IMG/VR virus record: IMGVR_UViG_3300037847_004595
Coordinates: 1-32,587 of that record
Length of the DNA stretch: 32,587 nt
From: a virus
Direction: 5' to 3' (one strand)
Below, in pieces: positions 8,869 through 16,349 of the stretch. Position 1 is the first letter of the stretch. Every line of letters begins with the position of its first letter. The notes beneath the pieces are model-generated. The model made no database searches. It worked only from the letters and a program-made list of their open reading frames with translations, and had not been told where the DNA came from. Position numbers and translations under genes: made by a program.

Positions 8869-9429
8869 ATGGCTATTTGTCCTTCAACTTGTGCGCCAAC
8901 ATTGCCGGCTACTTATTCAGGCGGTTGCGGCGTAATTACACGACAAGGCGGAATCAAGAAATTCGCCTTCATTAAATGCGACTACACTTTCACCGACATC
9001 ACGGATCCGTCTGAATGGACGACCGCGATTTCAAACGGCGACGTTGTCGGAAGTGGACTTGTCCTTGCACAAAAACCGAAAGGAAGTTTCACAAAGAAGC
9101 GAATTGCTTCTTGTGAACCGGAAGCGGTTGTCGGTGCGGAAAAGTCAATCACGTTCCAGGATTACAACACGGACGGCGTGACTGCCGGCGGTGCCGGAAC
9201 GCTTCACTATACTTTTTGGAATTCAGTTCTTTCAGAACCGCAAAACTACCTTTTCGCGTTTTACACTTGCGACGGCTATGTTTACGGAACGATCAACGAC
9301 TTTCAAATTGAAATTGACGAAGTGATCGAAGACAACGACACCGGAAACACTTATTTCGACGGAACAATCACCTGGAACGACGTTCTTATGAATGTACCGG
9401 CGAAAGTGGATCTTGACGGAATCCTTTAA
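8869..9429 (+). CDS. Structural protein after the capsid gene, candidate major tail (tube) protein
   Basis: This 186-residue protein is encoded 28 bases after the capsid gene and immediately before a strong terminator, so it is likely produced at high level with the capsid. The C-terminal two thirds are strongly beta-patterned (NDFQIEIDEVIED, YFDGTITWNDVLM), as in tail-tube or head-decoration proteins. The N-terminus has several cysteines (C4, C8, C20). It could be the tail tube protein, otherwise unassigned in this genome, or a capsid decoration protein. The sequence alone does not decide. Confidence 0.6.
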   Translation: MAICPSTCAPTLPATYSGGCGVITRQGGIKKFAFIKCDYTFTDITDPSEWTTAISNGDVVGSGLVLAQKPKGSFTKKRIASCEPEAVVGAEKSITFQDYNTDGVTAGGAGTLHYTFWNSVLSEPQNYLFAFYTCDGYVYGTINDFQIEIDEVIEDNDTGNTYFDGTITWNDVLMNVPAKVDLDGIL

Positions 9430-9464
9430 AAAGGACGACGAAAATTTGTTTTTGTTAATGAAAA

Positions 9465-9501
9465 GAAGCCGGACGGTCAATTCCGGCCGGCTTCTTTATT
9501 T
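9465..9501 (+). terminator. Rho-independent terminator after the capsid operon
   Basis: GAAGCCGGACGG at 9465-9476 pairs with CCGGCCGGCTTC at 9483-9494 (12 bp with one mismatch) around a 6-base loop, followed by TTTATTT. It ends transcription of the two presumed most abundant virion proteins, or attenuates it before 9514. Confidence 0.85.
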
Positions 9502-9513
9502 AAAACCGTAAAA

Positions 9514-9885
9514 ATGGAAAAGAAAATTTTATCAAAAGAAAAGCTTGAAAGTCAAAAGACGACGGCTATTGACAACGCGCTTTCAAAAGAAATTGCGTTC
9601 GTTGAAAAACTTGATCCGGCAAAAGAATTCGGAAAGCCGACGGATCCGGCCAAAGGCAAAGATCCAATTGACAAGAAGCGCGAAGAAGCGATCAAGGCAA
9701 AGAACAAGCTTGTTTTGAACAAACGTGTTCTTCCTAAAAAGAAAGCCGTTCAAACGCCGCGAATCGCGAACGCGAACAATCGTGTTGTTCGACAAAGAAA
9801 TTCAAACGGAACGATCACCGTTCAAGCGCCGAAAATCGACTTGAAACCAAAAGGCGGCGGATCCGGAATCAACTTCAAACGATAG
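9514..9885 (+). CDS. Basic hypothetical protein
   Basis: This 123-residue protein is rich in lysine. It has a helical N-terminus (MEKKILSKEKLESQK), a Pro/Asp/Lys middle, and a disordered, strongly basic C-terminus with Arg-Asn and Gly-Gly-Gly-Ser segments. It has no cysteines or membrane segments. The start follows the terminator and an A-rich leader. No family was recognised. A basic, partly disordered virion or nucleic-acid-binding protein is possible from composition only. Confidence 0.6.
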   Translation: MEKKILSKEKLESQKTTAIDNALSKEIAFVEKLDPAKEFGKPTDPAKGKDPIDKKREEAIKAKNKLVLNKRVLPKKKAVQTPRIANANNRVVRQRNSNGTITVQAPKIDLKPKGGGSGINFKR

Positions 9886-9889
9886 GATC

Positions 9890-10405
9890 ATGATCAAGAA
9901 AAATGAACTTCTAAACAACCAAAGCAAAGCGCTAAAAGCCGCGATCGAAAACATTGATTTCGTGATCGGTTCAATGTACGATCTTCAAATCCTGGTTTCA
10001 ACGGACTTGAACAATCAACTTGACGCTTTGATCATGCAAGGCGGAATCCTTGACGAAGTCAACCAGGAAAGAACCGAAAGCGGTCTTCACAAATTGACTT
10101 CGTTGACAAACGAAAAGATCGTCTTGTCCGAATGGACGGATTTGATCAAGAAAGGTGAAGGAATCGTCTTTTGTTTTCTAATGGATCACGGAAGGCAACG
10201 AATGAATTCACGATTCAAACTTGCAATTGATATGACGAACGAAGCGTTTCCGGACGTTCGTTTTGACGTGAATAACGCCGTTAAAGGCGATTATCTTCTT
10301 TGTTATATAGGTCAAGACCTAAAAGAAGAAAAAACGCCGGAAAAGGCGCCGGAAACACCAAAGACGACAAAAAAGAAAACAACGACAAGAAAGAAGAAAT
10401 CGTGA
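9890..10405 (+). CDS. Hypothetical protein with a Lys/Thr tail
   Basis: This 171-residue protein lies four bases after the previous gene. Residues 1-145 look folded (mixed helix and strand, including FCFLMDHGRQRMNSRFKL). The last 25 residues are a Pro/Thr/Lys tail ending in KKKTTTRKKKS. The stop codon overlaps the next gene's GTG start (GTGA), coupling it to the amidase. No family was recognised. It may be a connector or assembly protein, but nothing in the sequence shows this. Confidence 0.65.
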   Translation: MIKKNELLNNQSKALKAAIENIDFVIGSMYDLQILVSTDLNNQLDALIMQGGILDEVNQERTESGLHKLTSLTNEKIVLSEWTDLIKKGEGIVFCFLMDHGRQRMNSRFKLAIDMTNEAFPDVRFDVNNAVKGDYLLCYIGQDLKEEKTPEKAPETPKTTKKKTTTRKKKS

Positions 10406-11034
10406 TTGAATGGTTGATTGACAACGGACACGGATCACTTGATCCGAATACTTGCGAACCGGTGACGCCTGGAAAGCGTTCGCCGATCTTTCCGGAAGGA
10501 TCGAAGTTCGAAGGTCAACGCTTGATTGAAGGCGTTCGAAATCGCGTTGTTGTCAATTACTTGACGCTACTTCTTGAAGAACACAACATTCGATTTCGCT
10601 TGATTTGCGACGATTGGAAAGATTGTTCTTTGTCTTCCAGGACACAAAAAGCAAATCAAATCGTCCGTGACAACAAGGATCCGGAACTTGAATTTGTTTT
10701 CTTGTCAATACATCACAACGCTTTTCGCGGCGATTGGAACCAGGCGAACGGCGTTTCATGTCATGTCTTTCCAGGTTCAAAAAAAGGTCACGAATTCGGC
10801 GAAGTATTTCAAAGACAAATTGTTGACGCAACCGGATTGAAAGATCGCGGCGTCAAGGAAAACAATTTCTATGTCTTGCGAAACACTATTTGTCCGGCCG
10901 TCCTTACTGAAAACGGATTCATGACGAATCTTCACGACGCTTCTTTTTGTATGTCGGAAGAAGGATCAAGAAAGATCGCCGTCGGTCATTTTGCGGCAAT
11001 CGAAGAAATCAACTACAAAAACGAAAACAAATGA
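10402..11034 (+). CDS. N-acetylmuramoyl-L-alanine amidase endolysin (Amidase_3 type)
   Basis: This 210-residue enzyme should cut the amide bond between MurNAc and the peptide stem. The Amidase_3 fold residues are visible: His10 in DNGHG, Glu43 in QRLIEG, His104 in SIHHNA as zinc ligands, and Glu170 in LTENGFMTN as the catalytic acid. The start is taken as the GTG at 10402, which overlaps the preceding stop as GTGA and places the first strand right at the N-terminus; no ATG lies in a better position. There is no signal peptide, so export should depend on the holin at 12091. There is no separate wall-binding domain, as is usual for phages of Gram-negative hosts. Confidence 0.92.
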   Translation: MIEWLIDNGHGSLDPNTCEPVTPGKRSPIFPEGSKFEGQRLIEGVRNRVVVNYLTLLLEEHNIRFRLICDDWKDCSLSSRTQKANQIVRDNKDPELEFVFLSIHHNAFRGDWNQANGVSCHVFPGSKKGHEFGEVFQRQIVDATGLKDRGVKENNFYVLRNTICPAVLTENGFMTNLHDASFCMSEEGSRKIAVGHFAAIEEINYKNENK

Positions 11035-11966
11035 ATTGTTTGAATCATATTGTCGGAATTCGTTGTCAAGGTGATCAATCGTCTTCCGGTCTTTATATCG
11101 AAGACCTGGAAGGAATAAACTTGAAAACGGCCGCACAAATCGCGGATTCGCGCTATCAAAGCGGACTTGATTTGATCGCAAAGAAAAAAGACTTTGCAAT
11201 CAAGGCGATCGTCAACGACGTTCGCGCTTCGCTTCTTCCATATTATCGAACGAACACCGTTGTTGACGAATTGCAAGTCGGCGAATTCAAAACGACTTCA
11301 CTTTCGACTTCGCCTTTAAGACGCGGATTGAAGGTCAAAACAAGAAGTTCAAACCTTTTGAAAGTTCGAATTCAATGGATTGAAGTTCAAATCGTTGAAA
11401 CAAAAAAGAAAGTCAATATCTACGTTCAAGACGGATCAACAAATCATTTGTTCGAGGTTGAAACCGACAACGACGGATTCGCAAGAATCAACGTTGATTT
11501 GCTTTCTGAAACGAAAGAAGTCGTTGTCTATATACAAGACGACACAATCACGCCGTTTGACGCCTATGTCAAAAACGGTTGCAATTGCTACACTAAAAGA
11601 AGCGAATTCCTTCATTCAACCGGCTTCAAATCCGGCGAAACCGCTTCTTCAACGTTTGGCTTGTCCGTTCAAGCTTTGGCGGAATGCGACAACGAAGCTT
11701 TGATTTGTCTTCTTTCGAATCAATTAGGATTCGCGATTCTTTACAAGACCGGAATTGAAATCGTCAAAGAATGGATCGCTTCGGATCGCTTGAATCCGGT
11801 CACGATCATTGACGACGGAACGGAAGAATTTCTTCTTGACAATTTCGAAAGAGAATACAAGAAGCAATTGTCGCTTCTTCAAACATCAATTTCACGGTTG
11901 TTGAACAACATTGACGAAATTTGCGTCGTGTGTTCCGGCAATCATTACACGGAAGGAATTCCTTAA
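11031..11966 (+). CDS. Hypothetical, probable virion protein with paired cysteines
   Basis: This 311-residue protein starts at the ATG at 11031, overlapping the amidase stop as ATGA. It has eight cysteines, including CNC in NGCNCYTKR and CVVC near the C-terminus. The N-terminal part is helical and charged, the middle beta-rich (KVNIYVQDGSTNHLFEVETD), and the C-terminal part helical. No family was recognised. It lies between the endolysin and holin genes, but its size and mixed fold suggest a structural or neck protein rather than a lysis protein. Confidence 0.65.
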   Translation: MNCLNHIVGIRCQGDQSSSGLYIEDLEGINLKTAAQIADSRYQSGLDLIAKKKDFAIKAIVNDVRASLLPYYRTNTVVDELQVGEFKTTSLSTSPLRRGLKVKTRSSNLLKVRIQWIEVQIVETKKKVNIYVQDGSTNHLFEVETDNDGFARINVDLLSETKEVVVYIQDDTITPFDAYVKNGCNCYTKRSEFLHSTGFKSGETASSTFGLSVQALAECDNEALICLLSNQLGFAILYKTGIEIVKEWIASDRLNPVTIIDDGTEEFLLDNFEREYKKQLSLLQTSISRLLNNIDEICVVCSGNHYTEGIP

Positions 11967-11977
11967 AATTTTGAAAA

Positions 11978-12094
11978 ATGGGTTGCAACTGCGGAAAGAC
12001 TTCAAAGCCGAAACCGGCCGTGAAGAATACATCAAAAAAAACAAACAAAACACAAAGGACAACCTTTGTCCGACCGAAAACAAGACGAAGATGA
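11978..12094 (+). CDS. Very small basic protein with MGCNCGK start
   Basis: This 38-residue frame runs from the ATG at 11978 to the stop at 12092-12094, which overlaps the holin start as ATGA. It begins MGCNCGKT and then is almost entirely Lys, Thr, Arg and Pro. The tight fit in the gap between the 311-residue gene and the holin, plus the coupled start, supports it being real. The N-terminal CxC echoes the CNC motifs in neighbouring genes. Function is unknown; a nucleic-acid-binding or metal-binding peptide fits the composition. Confidence 0.6.
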   Translation: MGCNCGKTSKPKPAVKNTSKKTNKTQRTTFVRPKTRRR

Positions 12095-12615
12095 AAACAT
12101 TGATCGACAAATTGACATCAACACAAGAATTCCTTGAAATTCAAGAAATCGTCGGATCAATCTTTTCGGCAAACTTGAAAGCGCCTTTCTTGATTTGGAT
12201 CGGCGGATTCAGCTTCGGAAGCGTTTCCGGCCTGGTTGAAGATTGGCTTCACGCGCCGGCGGCGTCCTTTTACGCGCTTGTCATTCTTATTTTTGCGGAT
12301 CATTTGTCCGGTGTTGCGTTGGCCTGGAAACGAAATGACTTTCAAACAAGGAAGTTCCTTCGAATATTTTGGACTTTGCTTTCTCATTGTGCGCTTCTTT
12401 ATTTTTCAATGCAATTGACAAAAGGCGCGAACGCGCTTTTTTGGTTGAACGAAGCCGTTTTTGTTCCGTTGGTCATTGTCAATCTTTTGTCTTTGGTCAA
12501 AAACTTGTCGCTTTTAGGTTTCATCAAGAAGGATCTTGCTTCATTCCTATACAAGAAAATAGACATTCACAAGAACTTCGTCGATAAGGACGACAAAAAG
12601 CAAAAAGGCGAATGA
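12091..12615 (+). CDS. Phage holin (four hydrophobic segments, holin_4-like)
   Basis: This 174-residue membrane protein has hydrophobic segments at about 31-48, 58-79, 91-109 and 116-138 and a Lys/Asp-rich C-terminal tail. The stretch IFADHLSGVALAWKRNDF resembles the D-x-x-(T/S)G-x-x-x-A-x-K signature of the phage_holin_4 family. The start at 12091 is set by the ATGA overlap with the small gene before it; a longer frame upstream would overlap that gene. It lies between the amidase and the spanin candidate. It should permeabilise the inner membrane and release the amidase. Confidence 0.8.
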   Translation: MKTLIDKLTSTQEFLEIQEIVGSIFSANLKAPFLIWIGGFSFGSVSGLVEDWLHAPAASFYALVILIFADHLSGVALAWKRNDFQTRKFLRIFWTLLSHCALLYFSMQLTKGANALFWLNEAVFVPLVIVNLLSLVKNLSLLGFIKKDLASFLYKKIDIHKNFVDKDDKKQKGE

Positions 12616-13055
12616 TCAAGACGGTTCAAAATATCGTCTTTTTTTGGTTCATTGCTTTGATCCTGGTGTCTTGTGTGACACAAAAAGCTTGTGATCGAAG
12701 GTTTCCGCCTATAATCAAAACCGAAACGGTGATTCGTGACACAACGATCGTCACGGAAACAACCAGGTTTGACACAATTCACGTCATTCACGAAAGTCAT
12801 GACACCGTCTTTTTTCACGACGTTGAAACACAAATCAAAATCAAATACGTCAACCTTCCAGGTGATTCGATATTCATTCAAGCCGAATGTCCGCCGGACA
12901 CGGTGATCGTCACAAAAGAAATCGTGACGAACAACATTGAAGAAAGACCGAAAAGGTTGATTGATTCAAACGGCTTTGCTTGGATCGGCGCTTTGTTCAT
13001 TCTTGGCCTTTTGCTTATTGCGGCCGGCTATTTCATTAAACAATTAAAACGTTGA
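12612..13055 (+). CDS. Candidate unimolecular spanin (lipoprotein with C-terminal membrane anchor)
   Basis: This 147-residue protein starts inside the holin stop (ATGA). The N-terminus is a lipoprotein signal with a lipobox LVSC ending at Cys21. Residues about 30-115 form a strand-rich ectodomain with repeated Thr/Val/Asp segments (RDTTIVTETTRFDT). A C-terminal helix at about 122-142 (FAWIGALFILGLLLIAAGYF) is followed by KQLKR. A lipid anchor at one end and a membrane helix at the other is the architecture of u-spanins such as T1 gp11, which fuse the inner and outer membranes in the last step of lysis. Position next to the holin supports this. Sequence similarity to a known spanin was not shown. 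Confidence 0.75.
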   Translation: MIKTVQNIVFFWFIALILVSCVTQKACDRRFPPIIKTETVIRDTTIVTETTRFDTIHVIHESHDTVFFHDVETQIKIKYVNLPGDSIFIQAECPPDTVIVTKEIVTNNIEERPKRLIDSNGFAWIGALFILGLLLIAAGYFIKQLKR

Positions 13056-13059
13056 CGTC

Positions 13060-13515
13060 GTGGCTATAAATGAAAAACAATTCGCCGACGGCTTGTCAAA
13101 AGTCGTTTCAAACATCAAAAGCCGTGAACCGGAAGCGCTTCTTTTGACCGGAAAGCGCCTTGAAGGACTAATGAAGCGAAGAATCTTCAATGACGGAAAA
13201 GACACGGCAAACGCAAGAATCGGAAAATACAAGTCGAAATCTTGGATCAAGAAGCGAAGCGAAGGCGGACGTCAAACCGGTTTCGTGGATCTACAATTCA
13301 AAGGCGACTTGATCCGAAGCTTTAAAACCGTTCGTGACGGTGACGAAGTCGTTCTTGCGATCGTCAACAACCAGGACTTCGCAAAGGCAAAAGGCAACGA
13401 AGACCGAAGAAAGAAAAAGATCTTTGAACCTTCAACCGACGAAGTGAAACAAATCGAAGAATATTTCGACGACATCATTTCGGACATTGTTGAAACTGAA
13501 TTTTTGAACCTATGA
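13060..13515 (+). CDS. HK97 gp10/virion-morphogenesis-like head-tail completion protein
   Basis: This 151-residue protein starts with GTG at 13060 (GTG-GCT, a start context also seen at 25731). The order is a helical N-terminus, GKRLEGLMKRRIFNDGKDT, then KSWIKKRSEGGRQTGFVDLQ and FKGDLIRSF, and a C-terminal acidic helix. This order resembles the phage virion morphogenesis/HK97-gp10 group, which joins head and tail. It is followed by a gene of the size expected for a tail terminator. The assignment rests on pattern and context, not on a decisive motif. Confidence 0.6.
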   Translation: MAINEKQFADGLSKVVSNIKSREPEALLLTGKRLEGLMKRRIFNDGKDTANARIGKYKSKSWIKKRSEGGRQTGFVDLQFKGDLIRSFKTVRDGDEVVLAIVNNQDFAKAKGNEDRRKKKIFEPSTDEVKQIEEYFDDIISDIVETEFLNL

Positions 13516-14057
13516 ACAAACCGATCAAACAAATTGCCGAAGCGGTCATGAACAAAGTCAACGGCTTTGATCATTACATTCTTGACGCAAGGAAAGACGA
13601 AGACGGACGCGTCACGATACCGATTGAAGTCAACGGAAACGAAAGAATGTTTTCCGGAATAAGTGACTTTGAAGGTTGCTTCTTCTATATCCGTTGGCGC
13701 GACGATTTCATTTTCTACGAAGAATTAAACGAAGACAATCGAATTTCTTCTTGTGAAAACTTTGTTGAACAAAGATCGCCGCTTCGCCTGGTTGCCGTGT
13801 TTGATCATGAAGTCGATCCGTATTTGATCGAAGGTCAAATTCGTCAAACGCTTCTTCGGTATAAGATCGCGCCGGAAAGCGGAATCAAGACCGGTCGAAC
13901 AATCTTGCGTCAAAGCTTGATTGATTCAATCGCCGTCTTGAAAGAAGAAAACAACGCGGTCAAGAAATTCAACAAGAATCTTTCGTTTCTTTTGGTTGAC
14001 TTTGATCTTTCAATTTCAATCGCGGCAACGTGTGATTCTTCAATATTAACTATCTAA
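13512..14057 (+). CDS. Hypothetical protein, possible tail terminator/completion protein
   Basis: This 181-residue protein is coupled to the preceding gene by an ATGA overlap. It has mixed alpha/beta content, with strands such as RLVAVFDHEVDPYLIEG and SFLLVDFDLSISI. In many siphoviruses the gene following a gp10-like gene encodes the tail terminator that stops tube growth. The size and position fit that, but no motif confirms it. Confidence 0.5.
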   Translation: MNKPIKQIAEAVMNKVNGFDHYILDARKDEDGRVTIPIEVNGNERMFSGISDFEGCFFYIRWRDDFIFYEELNEDNRISSCENFVEQRSPLRLVAVFDHEVDPYLIEGQIRQTLLRYKIAPESGIKTGRTILRQSLIDSIAVLKEENNAVKKFNKNLSFLLVDFDLSISIAATCDSSILTI

Positions 14058-14068
14058 AAATCAAAGAA

Positions 14069-14395
14069 ATGTCAAAATGTAATTGTTGCAACTGCGAAGC
14101 CGATCTTGGTTGTTTTGCTTCGAAAGAACTCATTGAATTCGGCGTTCAAGCTCATTGTGACGGCGACTATATCTTTCACGTTTGTCAACGTGGTCAAGTC
14201 ATGAAAATCGCAAAGACTTTTGTCGCCGGTGATCAATTAGTTCTTGAATATGCCTTCGACGAAATCGGTGAAGCTTGTATCAAGATCGAAGTTCCGCAAA
14301 ATGTAGATTGTCGCGCGATTCCTGGTTTCAATTATATCACAACAACGACCGGCGCTTGTTCATTCAAGGTTTCCGGAATCGTTTCACCTTGTTGA
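14069..14395 (+). CDS. Cysteine-rich small protein
   Basis: This 108-residue protein contains about 11 cysteines, five of them in the first 15 residues (CNCCNCEADLGC) and one as the last residue. The rest alternates hydrophobic and polar residues in a beta-rich manner (YIFHVCQRGQVMKIAKTFVA). It has no signal peptide. It lies after the tail-completion candidates, where a major tail protein is often found, but it is short for that. It could be a disulfide-stabilised virion protein or a metal-binding protein. Confidence 0.65.
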   Translation: MSKCNCCNCEADLGCFASKELIEFGVQAHCDGDYIFHVCQRGQVMKIAKTFVAGDQLVLEYAFDEIGEACIKIEVPQNVDCRAIPGFNYITTTTGACSFKVSGIVSPC

Positions 14396-14397
14396 TC

Positions 14398-14802
14398 ATG
14401 AAGAACGCCGGATTTGTAATTTTGGGCGCGCTTGGCGGATTCCTTGCGGCCTTTTTGATCGGAAGCTTTGAAACCTACGAAGGCGCAATCAACGCGTTGC
14501 TTTTTGGAATCATTGCGGCTTTGTTGTCTTTCTTCCTGGATTTCGCTTTCCGTGAAGGAAATATTTTCGCCTTTTGGATCCGATTCTTGAATCGTCACTT
14601 CTACGACAAAAGCAAAACGCTTTCATTCCTTTACAAACCGCTTGGCGGTTGTTCACTTTGTTTGAATCAATGGATTTCAATTGTTGTGTTCGTCTTCGCC
14701 TGGTGTCTTGTTGGCCTTTCGGAATGGTTCATTTTGCCGCTTTGCCTTGTTAGTCATGTTACGCTTTTCTATTTATTGAAACACTTCGATCTTGAAGACT
14801 AA
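14398..14802 (+). CDS. Four-helix membrane protein with GGCSLCLNQW motif
   Basis: This 134-residue protein starts at 14398, two bases after the previous stop. Hydrophobic segments lie at about 4-22, 30-50, 90-107 and 109-127. Between the second and third lies a loop with PLGGCSLCLNQW (C85, C88), a CxxC followed by Trp at the membrane face. It is not a recognised holin. It could be a second holin or antiholin, a superinfection-exclusion protein, or an assembly factor. The CxxC suggests metal binding or redox activity. Function is unknown. Confidence 0.65.
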   Translation: MKNAGFVILGALGGFLAAFLIGSFETYEGAINALLFGIIAALLSFFLDFAFREGNIFAFWIRFLNRHFYDKSKTLSFLYKPLGGCSLCLNQWISIVVFVFAWCLVGLSEWFILPLCLVSHVTLFYLLKHFDLED

Positions 14803-14813
14803 AATTTGAACCT

Positions 14814-14963
14814 ATGCCCTACAAAAGCAACAAACAAAGAACATATCTAAAAAAGAACAAACCAAAGGTCGCGAAGATCTTTGACAAGTATGAATCAAAA
14901 AAACCGTGTAAACGTGGCGACAAGTCGTGTCAAAATAGGAAGAACCGTCAAGGTAAAAGGTAA
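14814..14963 (+). CDS. Small basic protein (MPYKS type)
   Basis: This 49-residue frame starts at 14814 after a short A/T-rich spacer. It begins MPYKSNKQRTYLKKNKPKVA, like the short basic MPxKSxxQ proteins common in phages, and ends with a two-cysteine segment, KPCKRGDKSCQNRKN. It is extremely Lys/Arg-rich, so nucleic acid binding is plausible. It overlaps the next gene in another frame. Confidence 0.55.
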   Translation: MPYKSNKQRTYLKKNKPKVAKIFDKYESKKPCKRGDKSCQNRKNRQGKR

Positions 14964-15204
14964 AAGCTTCAAGATCAAGAAGCCGACCGCAAAAGGCAAG
15001 AAATACAAAGCTTGTCCGACAAGCGGAAAAGGATCTTGTGTTCATTTTGGCGCAACCGGCTATCGTGTGAAACCTGGAACAAAGGCCGGTGACAACTATT
15101 GCACCAGGTCGGCCGGAATCAAGTCAAAGAAGAAAGGCGCAACGCCGAACGACTTTGCGCGTTTGCTTTGGAACTGCGAAGGAAAGAAGTCAAAAAAGCG
15201 GTGA
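14914..15204 (+). CDS. Small basic protein with conserved-looking Cys/Gly core
   Basis: The frame is open from 14881 and ends at 15204. The GTG at 14914 (GTG-GCG, matching the GTG-GC starts at 13060 and 25731) gives 96 residues and the smallest reasonable overlap with the preceding gene; an ATG at 14890 is the alternative. The core contains VHFGATGYRVKPGTKAGD followed by a Cys-Thr-Arg-Ser segment, and ends in a basic KKSKKR tail. Similar short proteins are known to me from other phages, without a function. The high Lys content suggests nucleic acid binding. Confidence 0.6.
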   Translation: MATSRVKIGRTVKVKGKSFKIKKPTAKGKKYKACPTSGKGSCVHFGATGYRVKPGTKAGDNYCTRSAGIKSKKKGATPNDFARLLWNCEGKKSKKR

Positions 15205-15226
15205 TCTACGTTTTCAAGTGACAATT

Positions 15227-15245
15227 GTTGAAAAGATATTTCAAC
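15227..15245. promoter_or_regulatory. Inverted repeat, candidate operator or weak terminator
   Basis: GTTGAAA (15227-15233) and TTTCAAC (15239-15245) form a perfect 7-bp inverted repeat with a 5-base spacer, followed by TTTTG. It lies 22 bases after the preceding stop and 25 bases before a TTGAC element. A very similar palindrome (GTTGAAAA-CC-TTTTCAA) lies before the gene at 20930. This recurrence favours an operator shared by two early promoters over a simple terminator. Confidence 0.45.
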
Positions 15246-15269
15246 TTTTGTGACGATATTTCGATTCTT

Positions 15270-15299
15270 TTGACTATTATTGCAAGACAATAATCATTC
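15270..15299 (+). promoter_or_regulatory. Early promoter candidate shared with 20868
   Basis: TTGAC at 15270 is followed by TATTATTGCAAGA and later CATTC, closely matching TTGAC-AACTAATTGCAAGA and CATTC at 20868-20900. The arrangement precedes the first gene of the early module by about 15 bases. The -7 region (TATTATTG at 15275 or TAATCATT at 15291) matches TAnnTTTG only in part, so the exact start point is open. Confidence 0.4.
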
Positions 15300-15312
15300 A
15301 AAATCGAAAAAA

Positions 15313-16281
15313 ATGAACGTAAAAATCACCGAAGACATTGATCTTCAACAACTTGTGAAAACGAAAGAATCGGTTTCACTTGATCTTTTCAAAGAAATTC
15401 AATCCGAATTTTGGTATTTGACGCGCTTGTATTCGCGCCAAAACAAGACCGGCCGAAGTGAAGGCCGTTCAATCACACCGGAAGCGAAGACGCTTTCGAA
15501 AAAGTATTCAAAAGAACTTCTTCAAGAAGTGATCGACATTGTTGATCCTTCGAAACCTTCACACCTTGACAATCATGAAAAGGCAACTTTGCAAGATTTC
15601 AAGATCGCCGTTGAACGTGTTGTCAAGGTTCATGAAGACAATCAATTGAAGATCGACACGGCAAATCACGCAAATCAATTGTCGTTGATCCTGGTTCCGG
15701 TCTTTCAGAAATGCGAAGCGATCGTTCGTGATCGTTTTAAAGACACAAGAACGGCTTTGACAAGATCCTTTGACAACTGCAAGGAACGCGCCGATCGCCT
15801 TAAAATACCGACTTTCAAAAATTCCTTGTATTCCGGAAGCGACAAGCTTGTCTTCAATGCAAATGACATTTATCCGCTTTTAAGAAAGGAAGCCGCCGAC
15901 GTGTTCGGTTGTGATTGGAATCAAGATCGTTTCTTTTCGATTGCCGAAAGACGCAACCAGGAAGCCGCACAAAGATTCGTCACGGATCTTGCGAATTGTT
16001 TCCGCTTTGGTTTGACGGCTACGCTTGACAAGCTTGAAAGCGATCACCTGGAAGCGCAAATCGCAAAATTGACTTCAAACCTTGTCAAATATATTCCGAT
16101 CGGAACGGACGACATTCAAGACATTCAAATTCAACCAGGCGCAAAAGGATTCGAAATCAACGCTTCGCTTTTTAGCAAAGGCGAAATGACAAACGTGATT
16201 TCAACAAATGCACACGCCGCCGGCGGTTGGAATGTTCAATCTTTTCATTATCGCTATAAGACGAAAATTCAAAAGGTTTGA
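15313..16281 (+). CDS. Hypothetical early protein (322 residues)
   Basis: The start at 15313 follows the AAAATCGAAA leader (15300-15309); the upstream TTG of the same frame lies inside the promoter region and is discarded. The protein is mostly helical and charged, with a C-terminal domain of mixed content ending in SFHYRYKTKIQKV. No nuclease, helicase or DNA-binding motif was recognised. It opens the module containing the annealing protein, and a terminator follows, so it may be transcribed separately and early. Takeover of host functions is possible but not shown. Confidence 0.65.
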   Translation: MNVKITEDIDLQQLVKTKESVSLDLFKEIQSEFWYLTRLYSRQNKTGRSEGRSITPEAKTLSKKYSKELLQEVIDIVDPSKPSHLDNHEKATLQDFKIAVERVVKVHEDNQLKIDTANHANQLSLILVPVFQKCEAIVRDRFKDTRTALTRSFDNCKERADRLKIPTFKNSLYSGSDKLVFNANDIYPLLRKEAADVFGCDWNQDRFFSIAERRNQEAAQRFVTDLANCFRFGLTATLDKLESDHLEAQIAKLTSNLVKYIPIGTDDIQDIQIQPGAKGFEINASLFSKGEMTNVISTNAHAAGGWNVQSFHYRYKTKIQKV

Positions 16282-16288
16282 CAATAGC

Positions 16289-16325
16289 GAAGGCCGGCGA
16301 ACGAATCAACCGGCCTTCTTTTGTT
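16289..16325 (+). terminator. Rho-independent terminator
   Basis: GAAGGCCGG (16289-16297) pairs perfectly with CCGGCCTTC (16310-16318) around a 12-base loop, followed by TTTTGTT. It lies 8 bases after the stop of the 322-residue gene and before the next AAAATCGAAA leader. Confidence 0.85.
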
Positions 16326-16349
16326 CAAACCCAAAATCGAAAAGGAAAA

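Noticed and set aside
9447-9454. TGTTTTTG as a promoter element after the structural gene at 8869
   Set aside because: It lies just before a strong terminator and differs from TAnnTTTG at the second base; a transcript from it would end at once.
14814-15204. Programmed frameshift joining the two overlapping basic genes
   Set aside because: The second frame is +1, no slippery or stop-assisted shift site is visible, and each frame has its own plausible start and coherent end.
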